The notes beneath the pieces were generated by a model, which was not told the DNA's origin, did no database searches, and saw only the letters and a list, made by a program, of their open reading frames with translations. Positions 45,536-57,535 of a DNA stretch of 64,000 bases are shown here, piece after piece. The DNA lies in the NCBI GenBank assembly GCA_029582155.1, contig CM055895.1, positions 55,412,250-55,476,249 on the forward strand. The letters run 5' to 3'. The DNA comes from Panopea generosa. Taxonomy: Eukaryota; Mollusca; Bivalvia; Adapedonta; Hiatellidae. The position numbers and the translations under genes were made by a program. Numbering within the stretch: position 1 is the first letter of the stretch; the number at the start of each line of letters is the position of its first letter.

Positions 45536-47585
45536 CAATTATCTTTACGGTTCTTTTTTTTAGCAAACTGGCTTGATCGCTAATATTTTTTGGAAACTAG
45601 TACCTGACAAATACTATATTTAGTAAATTAACTCAAGTACACGATTGCCAAATTTTGCGTCAATCCCATTTTAACTACATAGTCACTACTGTAGCGACAA
45701 GTGGCTGTGCAGTACATGAATGAAGTGACCAATACTGCTGATTAGTACATTCCATAGTTACTGTGGAGATAACCATATCTATGTAACACAGAAGTCACCT
45801 TAAAGCATCTTGAGACTGTGCACAGAATTATGGATGATGTCCATTGTAGAAAACTGGTCATAAAATAGCTGCAAAGCAAACATGTGCCTCTGGTAACTGC
45901 AGCACATATCTGCCAAAGACATATTTTTTCATCAGGGCTGTCATTAGAAGCCAGTGACAGGGGTTTTCCTCCTATTCTTACTTCAACACCAAGCTTTTTT
46001 CTGTTGAGTTTCTTATGTTTTTTGCGGAGGATCCCCCAGACCCCCCTTCTACTTTTTCCATTCACCCTCCTACTTAAAAAAGCTCCATTTCATTCTCACT
46101 TTATTCATATTTTACAATACTTAACAAAAATTTAAGTATGTAATGGGTTAATATAGATCAAATAGCACATAGATCAATGCTAAGCAGAAGAAATAACAAC
46201 GATTGAGCATTCAATAATGAACTAAAAACAGCACTTTAAATGCAATCTGGGATTTCTCCTGTTTTATCATATTCTGTCTACCAAATACATACCATCATTA
46301 TTTTAAATTTCAAAACTAAAAATATAGATCTACTGCTGCGTTACAGCGGAGATGGAAGAGAAAATATATCCATGTAAGAATTGATCCCTGCAGCGACCTT
46401 GGCTTTAAGATGGAGGGAGTTATTTAGGACACATCTGTCTTCATGTGATGACCATTCCTGCCTAATATTAATAAAATCTGACCAGCCATTGTAGAGTTAC
46501 AGCCCATAAGGGGAAATATAGCCAACAATTTTTAAAATAATATCTTCCACTGTGAGACTCAGAGGGGACAGTGTGACTGAAGGAATGCATGTACGGCTAA
46601 CCTTAATATATATGATCCTACTCACTGAATCTTCAGTGCTTGGGACATAAAAATAAAGCTAAATGAGCAAAAGTTATAAAACAAACATACAACTACTTGC
46701 ATAAATCTATTGATTTTCTACATTTAATAGCCACTTGAAACACTATAAATCATAAACAGGGCAATTACTCTGATATATATTTTTTTTTATTTCATCTAAA
46801 TCAGGGAAAATCATGCAAAGCTATCATTATAAAACTCAATTAATGAAACAATTGTAATTTTCCTACACATCAAACTCAAACAAATGCTGTATACATTCTA
46901 TATGATCACCTACAATCTGTAAATGACCTTTACTTGTGACATAAATTGACAGTTTTATGACCACCATATAATCACATACTTAACCTTACTTAAATTGACT
47001 TCACTACTCTAGTGGCAATTACCCACTATCAAAACAAGAAACCGGACTTAACAATTCACCATTGTACAATGTAACCACAGCTTTAAGGCATTTAATGGCA
47101 TCATTTAATGGCATCATTTTATGGTATTTAAAATGTATGCCTATATACATACATTACATACATATGTACAAATTAGGTAATTCTTTACTTTCATGATGAA
47201 TGTACCATCAACCAGTGATTCTGTAAAAAATTAGTCAGTCAAACATATCATAACTGATCAAGAACACATACAAACACCATACAGTAATATAATTTATAAT
47301 ATAAATGTGGTTAAAAGAGGGCCACATGGAAGATTTTACCCTTTTTAAATAAGTTACTTGTCTTATCTTTATTTCAAAGAATCATGGGTAGTAACTCCTT
47401 GCATTTGGCATCAAGTAACAAGACCTCAATATCAATGTATTTGTCAGCTCTATGTCAACAGCTTGAATTTATTTCATATGCACCTAAAGATTACAAACAA
47501 TCAGTATGTACAGTTATGGCCTGTTCTGTATTCCCAATTATATTTATTGGACCACAAACTTCAAGGACTACTTTATCAAAACCCA

Positions 47586-47690
47586 GACAAGTTCTACCCT
47601 TGTAAAAACACACCCAAAACTGTTGACATAAAAAAACATTCTACCCTTGTAAAAACACACCCAAAACTGTTGACATAAAAAAACAATGAC
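47586..47690. repeat. 47-bp direct duplication
   Basis: The phrase TTCTACCCTTGTAAAAACAC followed by ACCCAAAACTGTTGACATAA occurs twice back to back. Both copies are nearly identical, so the duplication is recent. Confidence 0.85.
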
Positions 47691-48000
47691 ATAAGAATGC
47701 CTGACCCAGATCAGGCAAAAACATCAAACCAAGCCAATGTAAGGTCAGTTAAACTTTGTTCATGAATGAAACAAACAAAAGATCACCCATGTCAGAGTAC
47801 ATGACTCAAGATTGACATGCAGCAAAAGATGAACATATTTCATTCAACATTATCAGTTTGCAACTTCCTGAACAAAATAGAGATAAAATACAAACAAACA
47901 TTCTAAGATGAAAACAACTGTTGCTTATCATCTAATGAATTATTTTAAGAAAAAGAAAGATGAAAACATCTAAACGTGCACATTGCAAACCTCAGTGTTA

Positions 48001-48500
48001 NNNNNNNNNNNNNNNNNNNNNNNNNNNNNNNNNNNNNNNNNNNNNNNNNNNNNNNNNNNNNNNNNNNNNNNNNNNNNNNNNNNNNNNNNNNNNNNNNNNN
48101 NNNNNNNNNNNNNNNNNNNNNNNNNNNNNNNNNNNNNNNNNNNNNNNNNNNNNNNNNNNNNNNNNNNNNNNNNNNNNNNNNNNNNNNNNNNNNNNNNNNN
48201 NNNNNNNNNNNNNNNNNNNNNNNNNNNNNNNNNNNNNNNNNNNNNNNNNNNNNNNNNNNNNNNNNNNNNNNNNNNNNNNNNNNNNNNNNNNNNNNNNNNN
48301 NNNNNNNNNNNNNNNNNNNNNNNNNNNNNNNNNNNNNNNNNNNNNNNNNNNNNNNNNNNNNNNNNNNNNNNNNNNNNNNNNNNNNNNNNNNNNNNNNNNN
48401 NNNNNNNNNNNNNNNNNNNNNNNNNNNNNNNNNNNNNNNNNNNNNNNNNNNNNNNNNNNNNNNNNNNNNNNNNNNNNNNNNNNNNNNNNNNNNNNNNNNN
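48001..48500. other. Assembly gap, 500 N
   Basis: The round length suggests a scaffolding placeholder, so the true distance is unknown. Reading frames through it are artefacts. Expected exons of both genes are missing around it (see findings). Confidence 0.99.
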
Positions 48501-49299
48501 ATAATTTTATACATATATAATATATATACACATGTATATACAAACAAGCGCTGTAGTAATATCATAACTACTAGTATTACAAGCTAAAATGGCCAATCAA
48601 ATATCAGAACCTGTAACTACAAACTCAAAGTGAAATTTAAGTCACACTAAAACTTCCCTTCCGCATCAGCATTGTTTGAAATGACATAAAACAGAGTTAA
48701 CCAACTTTTATATGCAAGACGTAGTATAAATCTAGAAAATACTTGAGTGCTCAATTTTTACGAGTTGTGGTATAAAAAAATCTCAAGGACTCTTACCCAA
48801 TACTTCTATTTGAATTTAATTCTCACCGCAAATAATATACTATTTATGAGAGTGCATTATATCATTAATATTAATATTTTTGAATACCATCTCTCAATAA
48901 AAGAACACTTGTAAGCCCAACCTTGCTACAGGGCCAGCAGACAATAGAATGCAGACAGCAGACTGTTGAATGGTTTAAAACACAATAATTTGAAGCAAAT
49001 GATTATGATTGGACACAGTGTGATCAGAATTGAACACAATTTTGAGAGAGCTTCGTCTAAGACAGCTTCACATAAAATTTGCTGAAAATCTGTCTAGTAG
49101 TTTAGAGAAGTCATTTGAAGCAAAAGTTAACGCATGGACAGACGACAAACACATGGTGATCACAAAGGCTCAATCTCTGCCTTTGGCACAGGTGAGATAA
49201 AAATATAGAAAGAAATATGTTCAAAGGACATGGATGCCCGCAAACTACCCCCCACCCCCTCACCCAATATTATGTCTTATAGTAAATTTTACAAAATAT

Positions 49300-49895
49300 T
49301 CAGTAAAAAAGGGAGCCATAACTCCTGTCAAATTTGCTGACATTGACATACCTCAAACTTGTCCTATATTTTATAATTATACAGCTACACATGAAATATT
49401 AAGCAGCCAGTTAATTTTAAAGTGGCTGCTCAACAACCCTTTTCAGAAGTTATTGATTGTAAACAAATTTGACCTCAGACAGTTGTTGTTGTATGGTGTT
49501 AAGCGTCGCTTTCAACAATTTTTCAGTTATATCGCGACGGTGTCTACTTGAGACAGTATTCTAGTATTCTAAGCGTTGTCACACTGGAGTATCATGCCGC
49601 AGACACATGGTACGATATCCCACCCAGTCACATTATACTGACACCGGGCCAACCAGACCTAGAACTCTCCTCTAAATAATGAGCTTCAAGCGAGGAAGCT
49701 TCTAGTACCATTTTTAAAGTCTTTGGTATGACCCGGCTGGGGATAAAACCCATGATCTTCCACATGCGAGGTGAATGCTCTACCGCTCTACCACTAGACC
49801 ACGCCGCGGTCGACGTCAGACAGACAGATGAACAAATTGATGGATAGACAAACGGACAGGGCAACACTTAATGCCAATTCAGCATTCTTCAAATG
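49300..49895 (+). repeat. Dispersed repeat family H, interrupted by a SINE
   Basis: The left part (AACTCCTGTCAAATTTGCTG to AAACAAATTTGACCTCAG) and the right part (GATGAACAAATTGATGGATA to AGGGCAACACTTAATGCC) are continuous in the copy at 2510-2705. The SINE at 49483-49811 separates them. Confidence 0.75.
49483..49811 (-). mobile_element. tRNA-derived SINE, family E, full length with target duplication
   Basis: Read on the minus strand the head is GCGTGGTCTAGTGGTAGAGC with B-box-like GGGTTTTATCCCC, and the tail ends in (CAA)3 (ACCATACAACAACAA). A 12-bp duplication, GACCTCAGACAG at 49471-49482 and GACGTCAGACAG at 49812-49823 (one mismatch), brackets it, as expected from LINE-driven retrotransposition. 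Confidence 0.85.
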
Positions 49896-49993
49896 GCAGG
49901 GGCCTAATAAGCTCTAATTTACAGAACTATGACAAGTGTTCATTTTATAACTTGAAAGACCAATTCTTATTAAATATAATTCATAATACTTAC

Positions 49994-52900
49994 AGTCTGA
50001 CTGGCTATACGGACTGCCTCTTGTAGACCATATATTCTGGTACCAATGAGGAAGACTCCGTCAGACCAGACACCACAACTCTCATGCACCCACACCTCCT
50101 TCCACAATGTGGCCTCCTTTGTTACAGTCACCACACGTTTACTTGTCCTACTTGATTTACTGGTGCCCGGCTGAGGTTCTTCAGATCTTCGCTTCTTGGA
50201 CACAGACTTGGAATGAAAGTTACCATCCGTATCATCTGTTAAATTATCAACTGTGTACGGTCCAAACAGATCACCAAGAAACTTATAACTGCTGTGTTTA
50301 CCACACAGGGCACATTCCCATTTACTTCCCTCATTAGCGTCACTATGCGGAATGAGGACAGATTTATCTGATGGAAGATGCGAGATCTGTATTGTGGAAA
50401 CACTCTGTGTTGTCAGTTTTGTTTTTTTAGATCCAGTTTGTTCACATGGTTCGTTGATCACAATGCACTTCTCGGGGGCTTCCTTTGGCCCCTCAAGTCT
50501 GACCAATGGTCCTTTGAAATTTGTCCATTTATCACGAGAATTACTCTTCTTCTTAGTGTTCATGAGACCATGGGTCCTGTTCAAATTCATAGATTTGAAG
50601 GATTTTTTATTTGGACCTAGCTCATAATCAGAATCATCATCAAATGTTTTTCGTTTATTTCTGCTTGCACTTTTCTTTTTAGCACTGTTTCTTCTACTTA
50701 CACTATCTGCTTTAAAGCCAGAACCAGATTTTCTCTTTTTGGCATCTGGCCCTCTTTTGCCTCTACCCTTTTTATTGTTCTGTTCCAAAAGTTCAATTTT
50801 GATTTCTTGTTCCATTTCCTCTTTTGTCTCTACTTTCACAGTAGAATCAATACTGTCTCTACTATTTTCAATTGCACTTTCTTCATATACTGTATCGCTG
50901 GAGACCGTCTCCTTCTTGACAATTTTATTTTGTTCTCTCAAAGATGGTTTACAAATTCCAGCACTGTCACTAGACACATTTTTATCATTCACAAAAGATT
51001 CACTTTTGTCATTTATTTCATTTTCTTCTTCCTTCACTTTAATTATATCTGGTTTTGGACTGTTTAAATCACAACTTTTAGTTCTGTCTAATTTTGAAAT
51101 CCCGTTTAAAGGATGCCTTTTGTTTTTCTTATCTGTACTATCACAACTCTCCTTTTTTATGCAATCAGTTTGTGAGGTATTTGTTTTTGAGACCGTCGAT
51201 TCAGCTTTTTGTTTCATCAATTGTTTTGACTTTGTAGAGGTTTTACTTTTTTTGGAAGTTTCATTTTTGGCACTTTTTGTTATATTGTCAATATCATTTT
51301 TATTAGTTAAGTTTTCTGTTTCTAGTTTAGCTTCCTTTTTTTTAGGTGTAGAAGTACATGTTAGTTTTTCATCTTTCTTAGCATTTCCATTAGAAATCTT
51401 TTCTGTTACTTTTTTAGTAGTTTCATTTTGAGTACTTTTTTCATCATCTTCAACATTATCTGAACACTCAGTTATCACAGTATAATATATTTTTTTCTCT
51501 TTAGATTTAGTATTTAAGTTCTGTTTTTGCTTCTTTTCTTTCAAAGATTCTTTCTTACCTGTACCAACTTTATTGATGGTAACTTTGGCTTTCTTTAACA
51601 CTTGTTCCTTCTGTTTTAATTCGTCAGTTTTCCTGGTATTGTGATTAACATCAATACAGTTTTTCTTGGCCGACGATCTCTGCTTTGGTTCATAATAATC
51701 TTCCTCCTCTTCAACAAACACAAAATCTCCCTGAAAAAATGAGGTATCTTTATATTTAAGAGGAGTTTTACGAAGTCTATGATTAAGTCTTGAACTTCTG
51801 GTCACTGACATTGTACCATCACCATTGTCCATTTCAACACCAATCAAGTCTCGATCAGTTGGACTAGTAATGATTTCGTCACCATCAATATCAACAATAT
51901 CTTTAACACGTTTCACTGCTTTCTTCATTACCCTTTTTCGTTTAGTTTTCAACCCGTTTGCTAGTCTTCTTTCAGTATGATTTTCAATGCAGCTGTCATT
52001 GTCATGGGCATCACAACTAACTGCCTGTAAATTGTTCAATTTGCTCTTTTTCCAATGAGGACTTGAAATCACAACTTTGTCTGTTACCATGGTAACATTT
52101 TTTACCTCATTTATCAAAGGGTTAGTAACTTCAAATAACACATTTTCTGTTTCTTTAACATCTTCATTTACCTCAACATCGTCTTTGTCATCGCAATAGC
52201 TGAGATCGTTTTCAATGTCATCACAACCTATATGGTCTTCATACTCTAGATCACTGTTTTCAAAATAGTCGCTTAGTGACCCAGTACTTTGACCTCTTAT
52301 TCTTGGGGTTAGTTCGAGATTTTTCAATCGATCATGCTTACTGTAAGTGGTTTTGATATCTTTACGAACAATGAGATGAGATTCGTCGTCACTATCAGAA
52401 ATGTCAGAATTAAAGCTAGCACCTATAGAAGAAGATTGCACAGTCACACTTTCTTTCTCATCTGTTTCAATTAATTCACTTTTACATAACGTGTTATTGG
52501 TTACCTCACTTTGATTTTGCACTGAAACTTGATGACTAGATTGAACTTCTCCTTTACTTTCTAAACTATCAGTGTTTGTTTCTTGCTCTGAGCTACAATT
52601 GTTTGTATTACAGAAATCACTTTCCATGTTGTCATCTTCAGTACTGCTGGTTTTAGTTTCAGGTTGATTAGAACTAGCAGTGTTGTTAAAATGGTCTTTA
52701 GTAGCTCGAAGCAACATCATTTTCTTGGGTTGACATTTAACTTCTTCCGTCTCAAGTTGTGTTGAGGTGCTGGGTGAAGATTCCTTATCAACAGTTTCAG
52801 TGTTGTCTTTATTATTTTTCTCAGGAGTGACATTAGTTTTTTCCGAAGTAGAATTAACTTTTTCATAAGAAACACCAACAGATTCACCTTGAGTACTATC

Positions 52901-54080
52901 CATATGACTTTCAGCACCTGACTGTATATCTTCAATGTCACTAACATTTTCCACATTTGGAATACGAGTTGTTTTGTCAACCTCAGTGTAATCTGCTTCT
53001 TGTCTCTGTTTAACATTTGCTACATTAGTGTTTGCAACAATGCTAGTTTCATGAATGCTTTCAGCACCACCAACTTCAGACATTTTATTAATTTCTACAT
53101 TTTCTTGTATGACACTAGCTGTGTTTGCTGCTGGTTTATTATCCTCCAGTGGCATATTACACAATTTCCCATCAATCCCTTGTTCAGACATACGTGATGC
53201 TGCTGATTCGCGGTGTCTCCCCTCAATCCCAAATTTTGAGTCCAGCGAATCAGCATTAGCATGAAAGTTTTTTGGAAACTCATTATTCTGGGGGGAGGGT
53301 GCGCAAGCGTCGTTTACCACACTTTTTGGATCAACAACTTGCCTTTCAGGTAGCATGCACAATTTCTGTAAAGACATAAGTGGGTTTGTAGCAGACGGGT
53401 TTCTACAATGACTGCCACTGTCAACAGGTGGACCTGTCCCAGTGTTCAGGTATTGTACATTGGAAGATGACTGTGGATATGGTTGATTTGGACTTGAAAG
53501 CGAAGCTTTTGAACCTGGAGTGTATGGGGATGAAATATTGCTAAAGTGCCCACTCTGTCCCCCAGGGGAATTGTGTGGGTTTGAGGAAAAGTAAGCAGAT
53601 GACTGGGAGTGGGAATGTGATCCAGCTGGGGAAACTGCGGATAAATTGTCTCTGTACATCTGCTGCGATTGTGTTTGTACTGAAACCTGTAACTGTTGGT
53701 TAACTGGTACCGGGGACACCATTCTCTGATGAGGGGTGCTAGTTGGGGAGGTCATGTGGTAGTGTTGTTGTACTCGCAGCGGAGAACTCATCTGCTGAGA
53801 GCTGGGTAAACTAGGTGGGGTGTGCATCATGCCTCTACTGATATCTGAAGCAGGAGACTTCATGTTACTGATTCCTGGGCTATGTAGGGAACAGGGACTA
53901 GAACTAGGTATACTATGTCCACTATGGTGGGAGTGGGGACTCTGTAGAACCCCGGAAGCAGGACTAATTGGGGACATCCTGGCATGCTGGGGTTGGTGCT
54001 GGGGTTGTTGTTGATGAGACGAGTTAGGGTATACAAACTGTCCCTGGTTATTGCTGTTATTATTGGAACCCATGACATGC

Positions 54081-54112
<32 letters not shown>

Positions 54113-54616
54113 ACCATCCATGCTGTAGTGTGGTGATCTTGGTGGAACATGGTACGGTGCTGAACGATTTTTGGACAGTGGAACTTGAACGGTCTGGTTG
54201 GAAGGATAAGATGATGAGGCTATGTGAAGTATATTGTTGGCAACCTCCTGTGGGTTCTGACTCGTGTTACGTAAATGTGGATGAGACTGCTGTATAGTGG
54301 CCTGACCAATACTGGTAGTGCCCTGAACCTGCCCACTATAATGGGGTTGGCGGGAATTATACATTGAGGAGTTTGTTGAAGCAGATGTTACTGCTGCCGT
54401 CATAGATGAATACCCGGGATCCGTCTGCCTGTGTGTGGGATAGCTAGAAGTCTGGTACTGCTGTCTGTAGGCAGGATTCATAAATGACTGGTCTTGTTGC
54501 TGTTGGGGATACATGCTGCCCTGATTGGCAAACTGCTGTGACATCATCAATGACCTCTGATTGGCATAGTTACCACTTCCACTCATCTGGGAATTGTAAC
54601 CCAAGTTCATATTAAC
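49994..54616 (-). CDS. TCF20: TCF20-like giant exon with first half of extended PHD finger
   Basis: This 4,623-nt exon runs from tatttctag|GTTAATATG to CAGACT|GTAAGT, phase 0 at both ends. Numbering from the Met at 54610: Q11 at 167-177; S/P-rich to about 400; acidic and KKxx-rich 430-1180; sumoylation-type motifs VKEE (1192-1195), VKVE (1258-1261) and IKIE (1270-1273); basic patch 1280-1296; zinc-finger start WECALCGKH at 1431 (Cys 1433 and 1436); HESC at 1509-1512; GVFLIGTRIYGLQEAV near 1518-1533; end at Thr 1539. A 60-residue insert of low complexity sits between the first Cys pair and HESC, as in human TCF20. One giant exon carrying nearly the whole protein is also the vertebrate layout. 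The antisense strand has long shadow frames because the Lys-rich code reads as Phe/Leu. Confidence 0.93.
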
Positions 54617-56734
54617 CTAGAAATACACAAAAGTATTTAATTAAACCAAAATGAAGTACCAGTAGATACATTCAAGTCCTGTTTGCCTTCTTATTAATAA
54701 TAACTTATCAATTGATAATGAATGATGAAACATGCAAAATAATTTTTTCCATACAATTAGTAACATATACAAATAAAAACACTTCAAATAATGCTCGTCA
54801 AATCATAACTCATAATGTATTTAAACATATATTTCCTGAATTGCTACAATGTTTCTAAGTATTTTTCCTTTGTTAACATAAGCCACCTGAGTGAAATGTC
54901 AGCCAGCTGTGTGAAATGTCTCTTTCTAATATATAAATGATTAGTATATATAACTAGAGGCAGGGCCTGGATTCATTAAACATCTCAAGTTGAGAATACC
55001 TCAACTAAAAAATTTCAGCTTCTCTAAATCTTTGCTCAATCTCATTACACATTAAATGACCACACAGAATTGAAGTAGGAATGCATCATTACTCATTGGT
55101 AAAGGATACCATGCAAAATCATCAAAGTAAATAAAATTATAGCTTTTTTAAATCTTGAATGTCAGTCCACAGGCCATGAGTTTGAGTCTCTTTGATAAAT
55201 GACTAAGAACTTCATACTACGGATATCAATGTCCATTCTCTCAATATGTGGGGAAGTAGATGCCAACTAGAAAAATTCAAGTGTCTGAAATACTATTATA
55301 AAAAGTCTCAAACTCCAAACAAACAGAAGAAAATATCAACATTTTTAACATAAACAATATTTTTTGTCTATTACTTATTGAATTCTCCATCTCGATGCCA
55401 TTTTGAAAATAACATTGGTAATAATAGACTAAACTTTTGAAGAACTTAAGCTATGGATGAGAAAAAATGGGAATAATCTGTTTTCCTATAGCATTCCCAT
55501 GTATGTCAATTCTCCAGAAGAATTTATTTAAAATTTCACAATTTTATCCGTTTTTTTGCCCCTGTTGGCCTCTCAATTGTTCTGATGAAACAATACTCCA
55601 GATCTCAAGATGATTAAAACAATTCCATCAATGCGATAGAGAAAATTCCAAGAAATTATCCAATTGTGTTAAGCACTTTTTACTAATATTTTCAAGCCAG
55701 CATGGCAATTATATAATATGGATAGTATAAAACATCTCCATATGGTTAAACTAGGTGTAAAGATTGGTATGATATGTGAAAATAAGTAAAATCTATTTCA
55801 ACATTGACATAGGTCCATTCAAGAGTGCCAATCCTCATGCAAAGAAGAGTGCACATCCTCATGCAAAGATATGGAAAATCAAACTACGTCGAAACTCGTT
55901 ATCTCAATATCACTCAAGTCCATAGTCCGGTAGTTTGTATATTTTTGCCATTCCCAACATTTCCCCTTCTTTGTGAATGTTAATATATTCCTTTTTTCTC
56001 AATATTGTCTTGATCCCAGTTTAAGTTCCCAAATGAAAAATTGAATGTCGTCTAGATATAATAATTGTTTACTTAATATTGTGTGTTTTTTTCCATACTA
56101 TGTGAAAATCTATGTGTGGTATTCTTCACAGTTTGTTCAAGATGCGACATTAACTATCGGTCTACTGTAAAGGTGTCAGTTTTAATGACTGACAGAATGT
56201 TGCAAACATCGTGTCATCGAATTGAGTGACTGCATGTAAATGGTATGAATATCATTTGATTCAATCAATCAGCCTCAACTTATATCTCACACTGCTGAAC
56301 AATTCAAAGAAGGACCCGGATATGAGCATTTATCCGACAGTGTAATTCAACTGCACGGATTGAATATGAAAGCTAAAGTACAATTGACATACGACAAGAT
56401 ATTTACCAGGCGATGAAAACAAGTATTGATCTCAAGACAAAATCTATGTTGATATTTGGATATCTCAATGTTTTTTTTTTGTATTCTCTTTTATATCGAG
56501 ATAATAAGTTTTGACTGTATAAACACACGCGGTACATGTACAAAAATTAATATCTGTAAATTAAAAAGCTTTGCCATTGTCTGCATAAACTTAGTATTGA
56601 CGTAGGAAATGTAACTATTACCTGCTGTTGAGATGATTCTCTCCCTTGGTAGGTCACACCCTGCATCCTCTGTGACATTCTGTTGCTATAATGACCTCTC
56701 ATATCATCTACGTACTGCTGATGCTGCACTGGAC
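49994..56734 (-). CDS. TCF20: TCF20/RAI1-family nuclear protein gene (partial, two exons)
   Basis: Two exons join in phase 0 (SSQQQ|VNMNLGYNSQ) to give about 1,577 codons, against roughly 1,900-1,960 residues in human RAI1 and TCF20. Order: Q/S/P-rich N-terminus with an 11-Q run; long acidic and Ser/Thr-rich disorder; Lys-rich segments; a basic AT-hook-like patch (KKGRGKRGPDAKKRK); then WECALCGKHSSYKFLGDLFG and VWVHESCGVWSDGVFLIG with YGLQEAV. The last blocks are the signature of the TCF20/RAI1 extended PHD (nucleosome-binding) domain. Family members act in the nucleus as chromatin-bound transcription regulators; human TCF20 and RAI1 are dosage-sensitive neurodevelopmental genes. The coding region continues on both sides: the first exon starts in mid-codon, and the second half of the finger is missing. 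Whether this is the single pre-duplication orthologue of both human genes is an inference. Confidence 0.9.
54080..54112 (-). repeat. CAG/CAA repeat coding for 11 Gln
   Basis: Five CAG, three CAA, then three CAG codons on the minus strand. The CAA interruption usually limits expansion. It lies in the Q-rich N-terminal region of the TCF20-like protein. Confidence 0.95.
54617..56621 (-). other. TCF20-like intron, 2.0 kb
   Basis: The donor is CAGCAG|GTAATA and the acceptor tttctag. The interior is AT-rich; no repeat family or further exon was recognised. Confidence 0.8.
56622..56734 (-). CDS. TCF20: TCF20-like upstream coding exon (113 nt)
   Basis: The exon is bounded by tattattacag|GTCCAGTG and CAACAGCAG|GTAATA. 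It starts with two nucleotides of a split Gly-type codon (xGT) and then reads PVQHQQYVDDMRGHYSNRMS and QRMQGVTYQGRESSQQQ. The Q/Y/S/M-rich composition is the same as the start of the giant exon, and the joint is in frame. The split first codon implies another coding exon upstream, not found before 64000. Internal Met codons could serve as starts if this is the first coding exon. Confidence 0.82.
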
Positions 56735-56979
56735 CTGTAATAATATATATTTCACTATTATCGCTGACAAGTCACTATTGTTAACAAACAATATCTTGGG
56801 GAACAGACAGTAATTTAATGCTTGTTCCAGAAACAATCCGACTCTGTTTTTGTTAGTCTTAACAGGTACAACATATCTCTTAATGGGTGTTATAATATAT
56901 CAGGCTAAATAAAATAATAGCTGTGTTAAGCGTTTCTCTCCCCGCCAAAAATGGGCTTGTCATATCAGTTTTTATATGC

Positions 56980-57259
56980 CGGGCCCGATTAGCTCAGTCG
57001 GTTACTATCAATCCAGGGGTCGTGAGTTCGAATCCCCCGCCCGGCAACAGTCTCCGTGATGATTGATATATGACATTGTGTCTCATTATCATTCGTCTCT
57101 CACCACTGATTCAAGTGGGAAAGTTATCAGTTACTTATGGAGAAGGGGTGTGCTCAAGTACTGGTTAATCCCAGGAAACAGTGGTTAGGTTAACTGATAG
57201 TCTGTTAGCCCTCGATGGTATAAAAATGACGCTAAATATTCAATCAATCAATCAATCAT
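56980..57259 (+). mobile_element. tRNA-derived SINE, family B (full length)
   Basis: The head GCCCGATTAGCTCAGTCGGT and GGTCGTGAGTTCGAATCCCC are clean A and B boxes, followed by GATTCAAGTGGGAAAGTTAT, CTGTTAGCCCTCGATGGTAT and a tail ATTCAATCAATCAATCAATC. The tRNA-like part is about 65 nt and lacks a complete anticodon arm, so it is a SINE head and not a tRNA gene. Confidence 0.9.
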
Positions 57260-57400
57260 TATTTGATATATATATATATTTTTTATTTTTTTTAGATTTG
57301 TACACATTAATCAAACATACAACAAAGCAAAACAAATTCGTTTTTCAGTAATAATGCCAACACGCTGAATGCTGGACATGAAAACACACTGGATGTCTGC

Positions 57401-57407
<7 letters not shown>

Positions 57408-57458
<51 letters not shown>
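57408..57458 (+). repeat. (TG)n microsatellite
   Basis: About 25 uninterrupted TG units. Reading frames of Cys-Val or Thr-His through it are artefacts. Confidence 0.97.
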
Positions 57459-57459
<1 letters not shown>

Positions 57460-57535
57460 CAATAATTATTTGACAACCAGACATGAATGTATAAACCATA
57501 CAATGGTGAGTGCACCTAGCTACAATGCAAACCAT

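Larger units (their letters stand above)
33221..48000. other. 14.8-kb stretch with no recognised exon
   Basis: If the myosin gene were uninterrupted, its N-terminal exons (NPYK, KRHEMPPH and SH3-like regions) should lie upstream of 33220. I searched by degenerate codons for NPYK, PPHIYA and KRHE on the minus strand and found none. The stretch holds an inverted pair of TIR elements, G/C homopolymers, SINEs and several MITEs. Reading frames at 33534-34085 (plus), 41527-41772 (minus) and 45742-46065 (minus) match nothing I know. A possible terminal exon of the TCF20-like gene (CPKH-stop) lies near 46633-46658. Confidence 0.6.
48501..49993. other. 1.5 kb between the gap and the TCF20-like exon
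   Basis: This should be the intron after the giant exon. It holds TA-rich sequence at the gap edge, repeat H and a SINE E. I found no exon matching the second half of the PHD finger here. Confidence 0.65.

Noticed and set aside
45742..46065. 107-codon minus-strand frame (start NGKSRRGVWGILRKKHKK)
   Set aside because: Part of it covers a stretch that looks like transposon-end DNA (ATCCCCCAGACCCCCC), and I find no family resemblance. A splice-like AG inside it leads nowhere consistent.
47945..48587. Several long reading frames on both strands
   Set aside because: They consist almost entirely of undetermined bases in the assembly gap.
50739..51431. 230-codon plus-strand reading frame
   Set aside because: It is the antisense of the Lys/Glu/Ser-rich part of the TCF20-like exon. 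The Phe/Leu/Ser composition is what the complement of that code gives.
52717..53016. Minus-strand frame of 99 codons, and other overlapping frames at 50107-54150
   Set aside because: Alternative frames of the giant TCF20-like exon; that exon has family-level matches in one frame only.
56980..57055. Possible tRNA gene with clean A and B boxes
   Set aside because: The anticodon arm is incomplete, and the sequence continues into a body and (ATCA)n tail shared by several other copies, so it is a SINE head. The same applies to the heads at 13470, 23250, 23620, 28370 and 62195.
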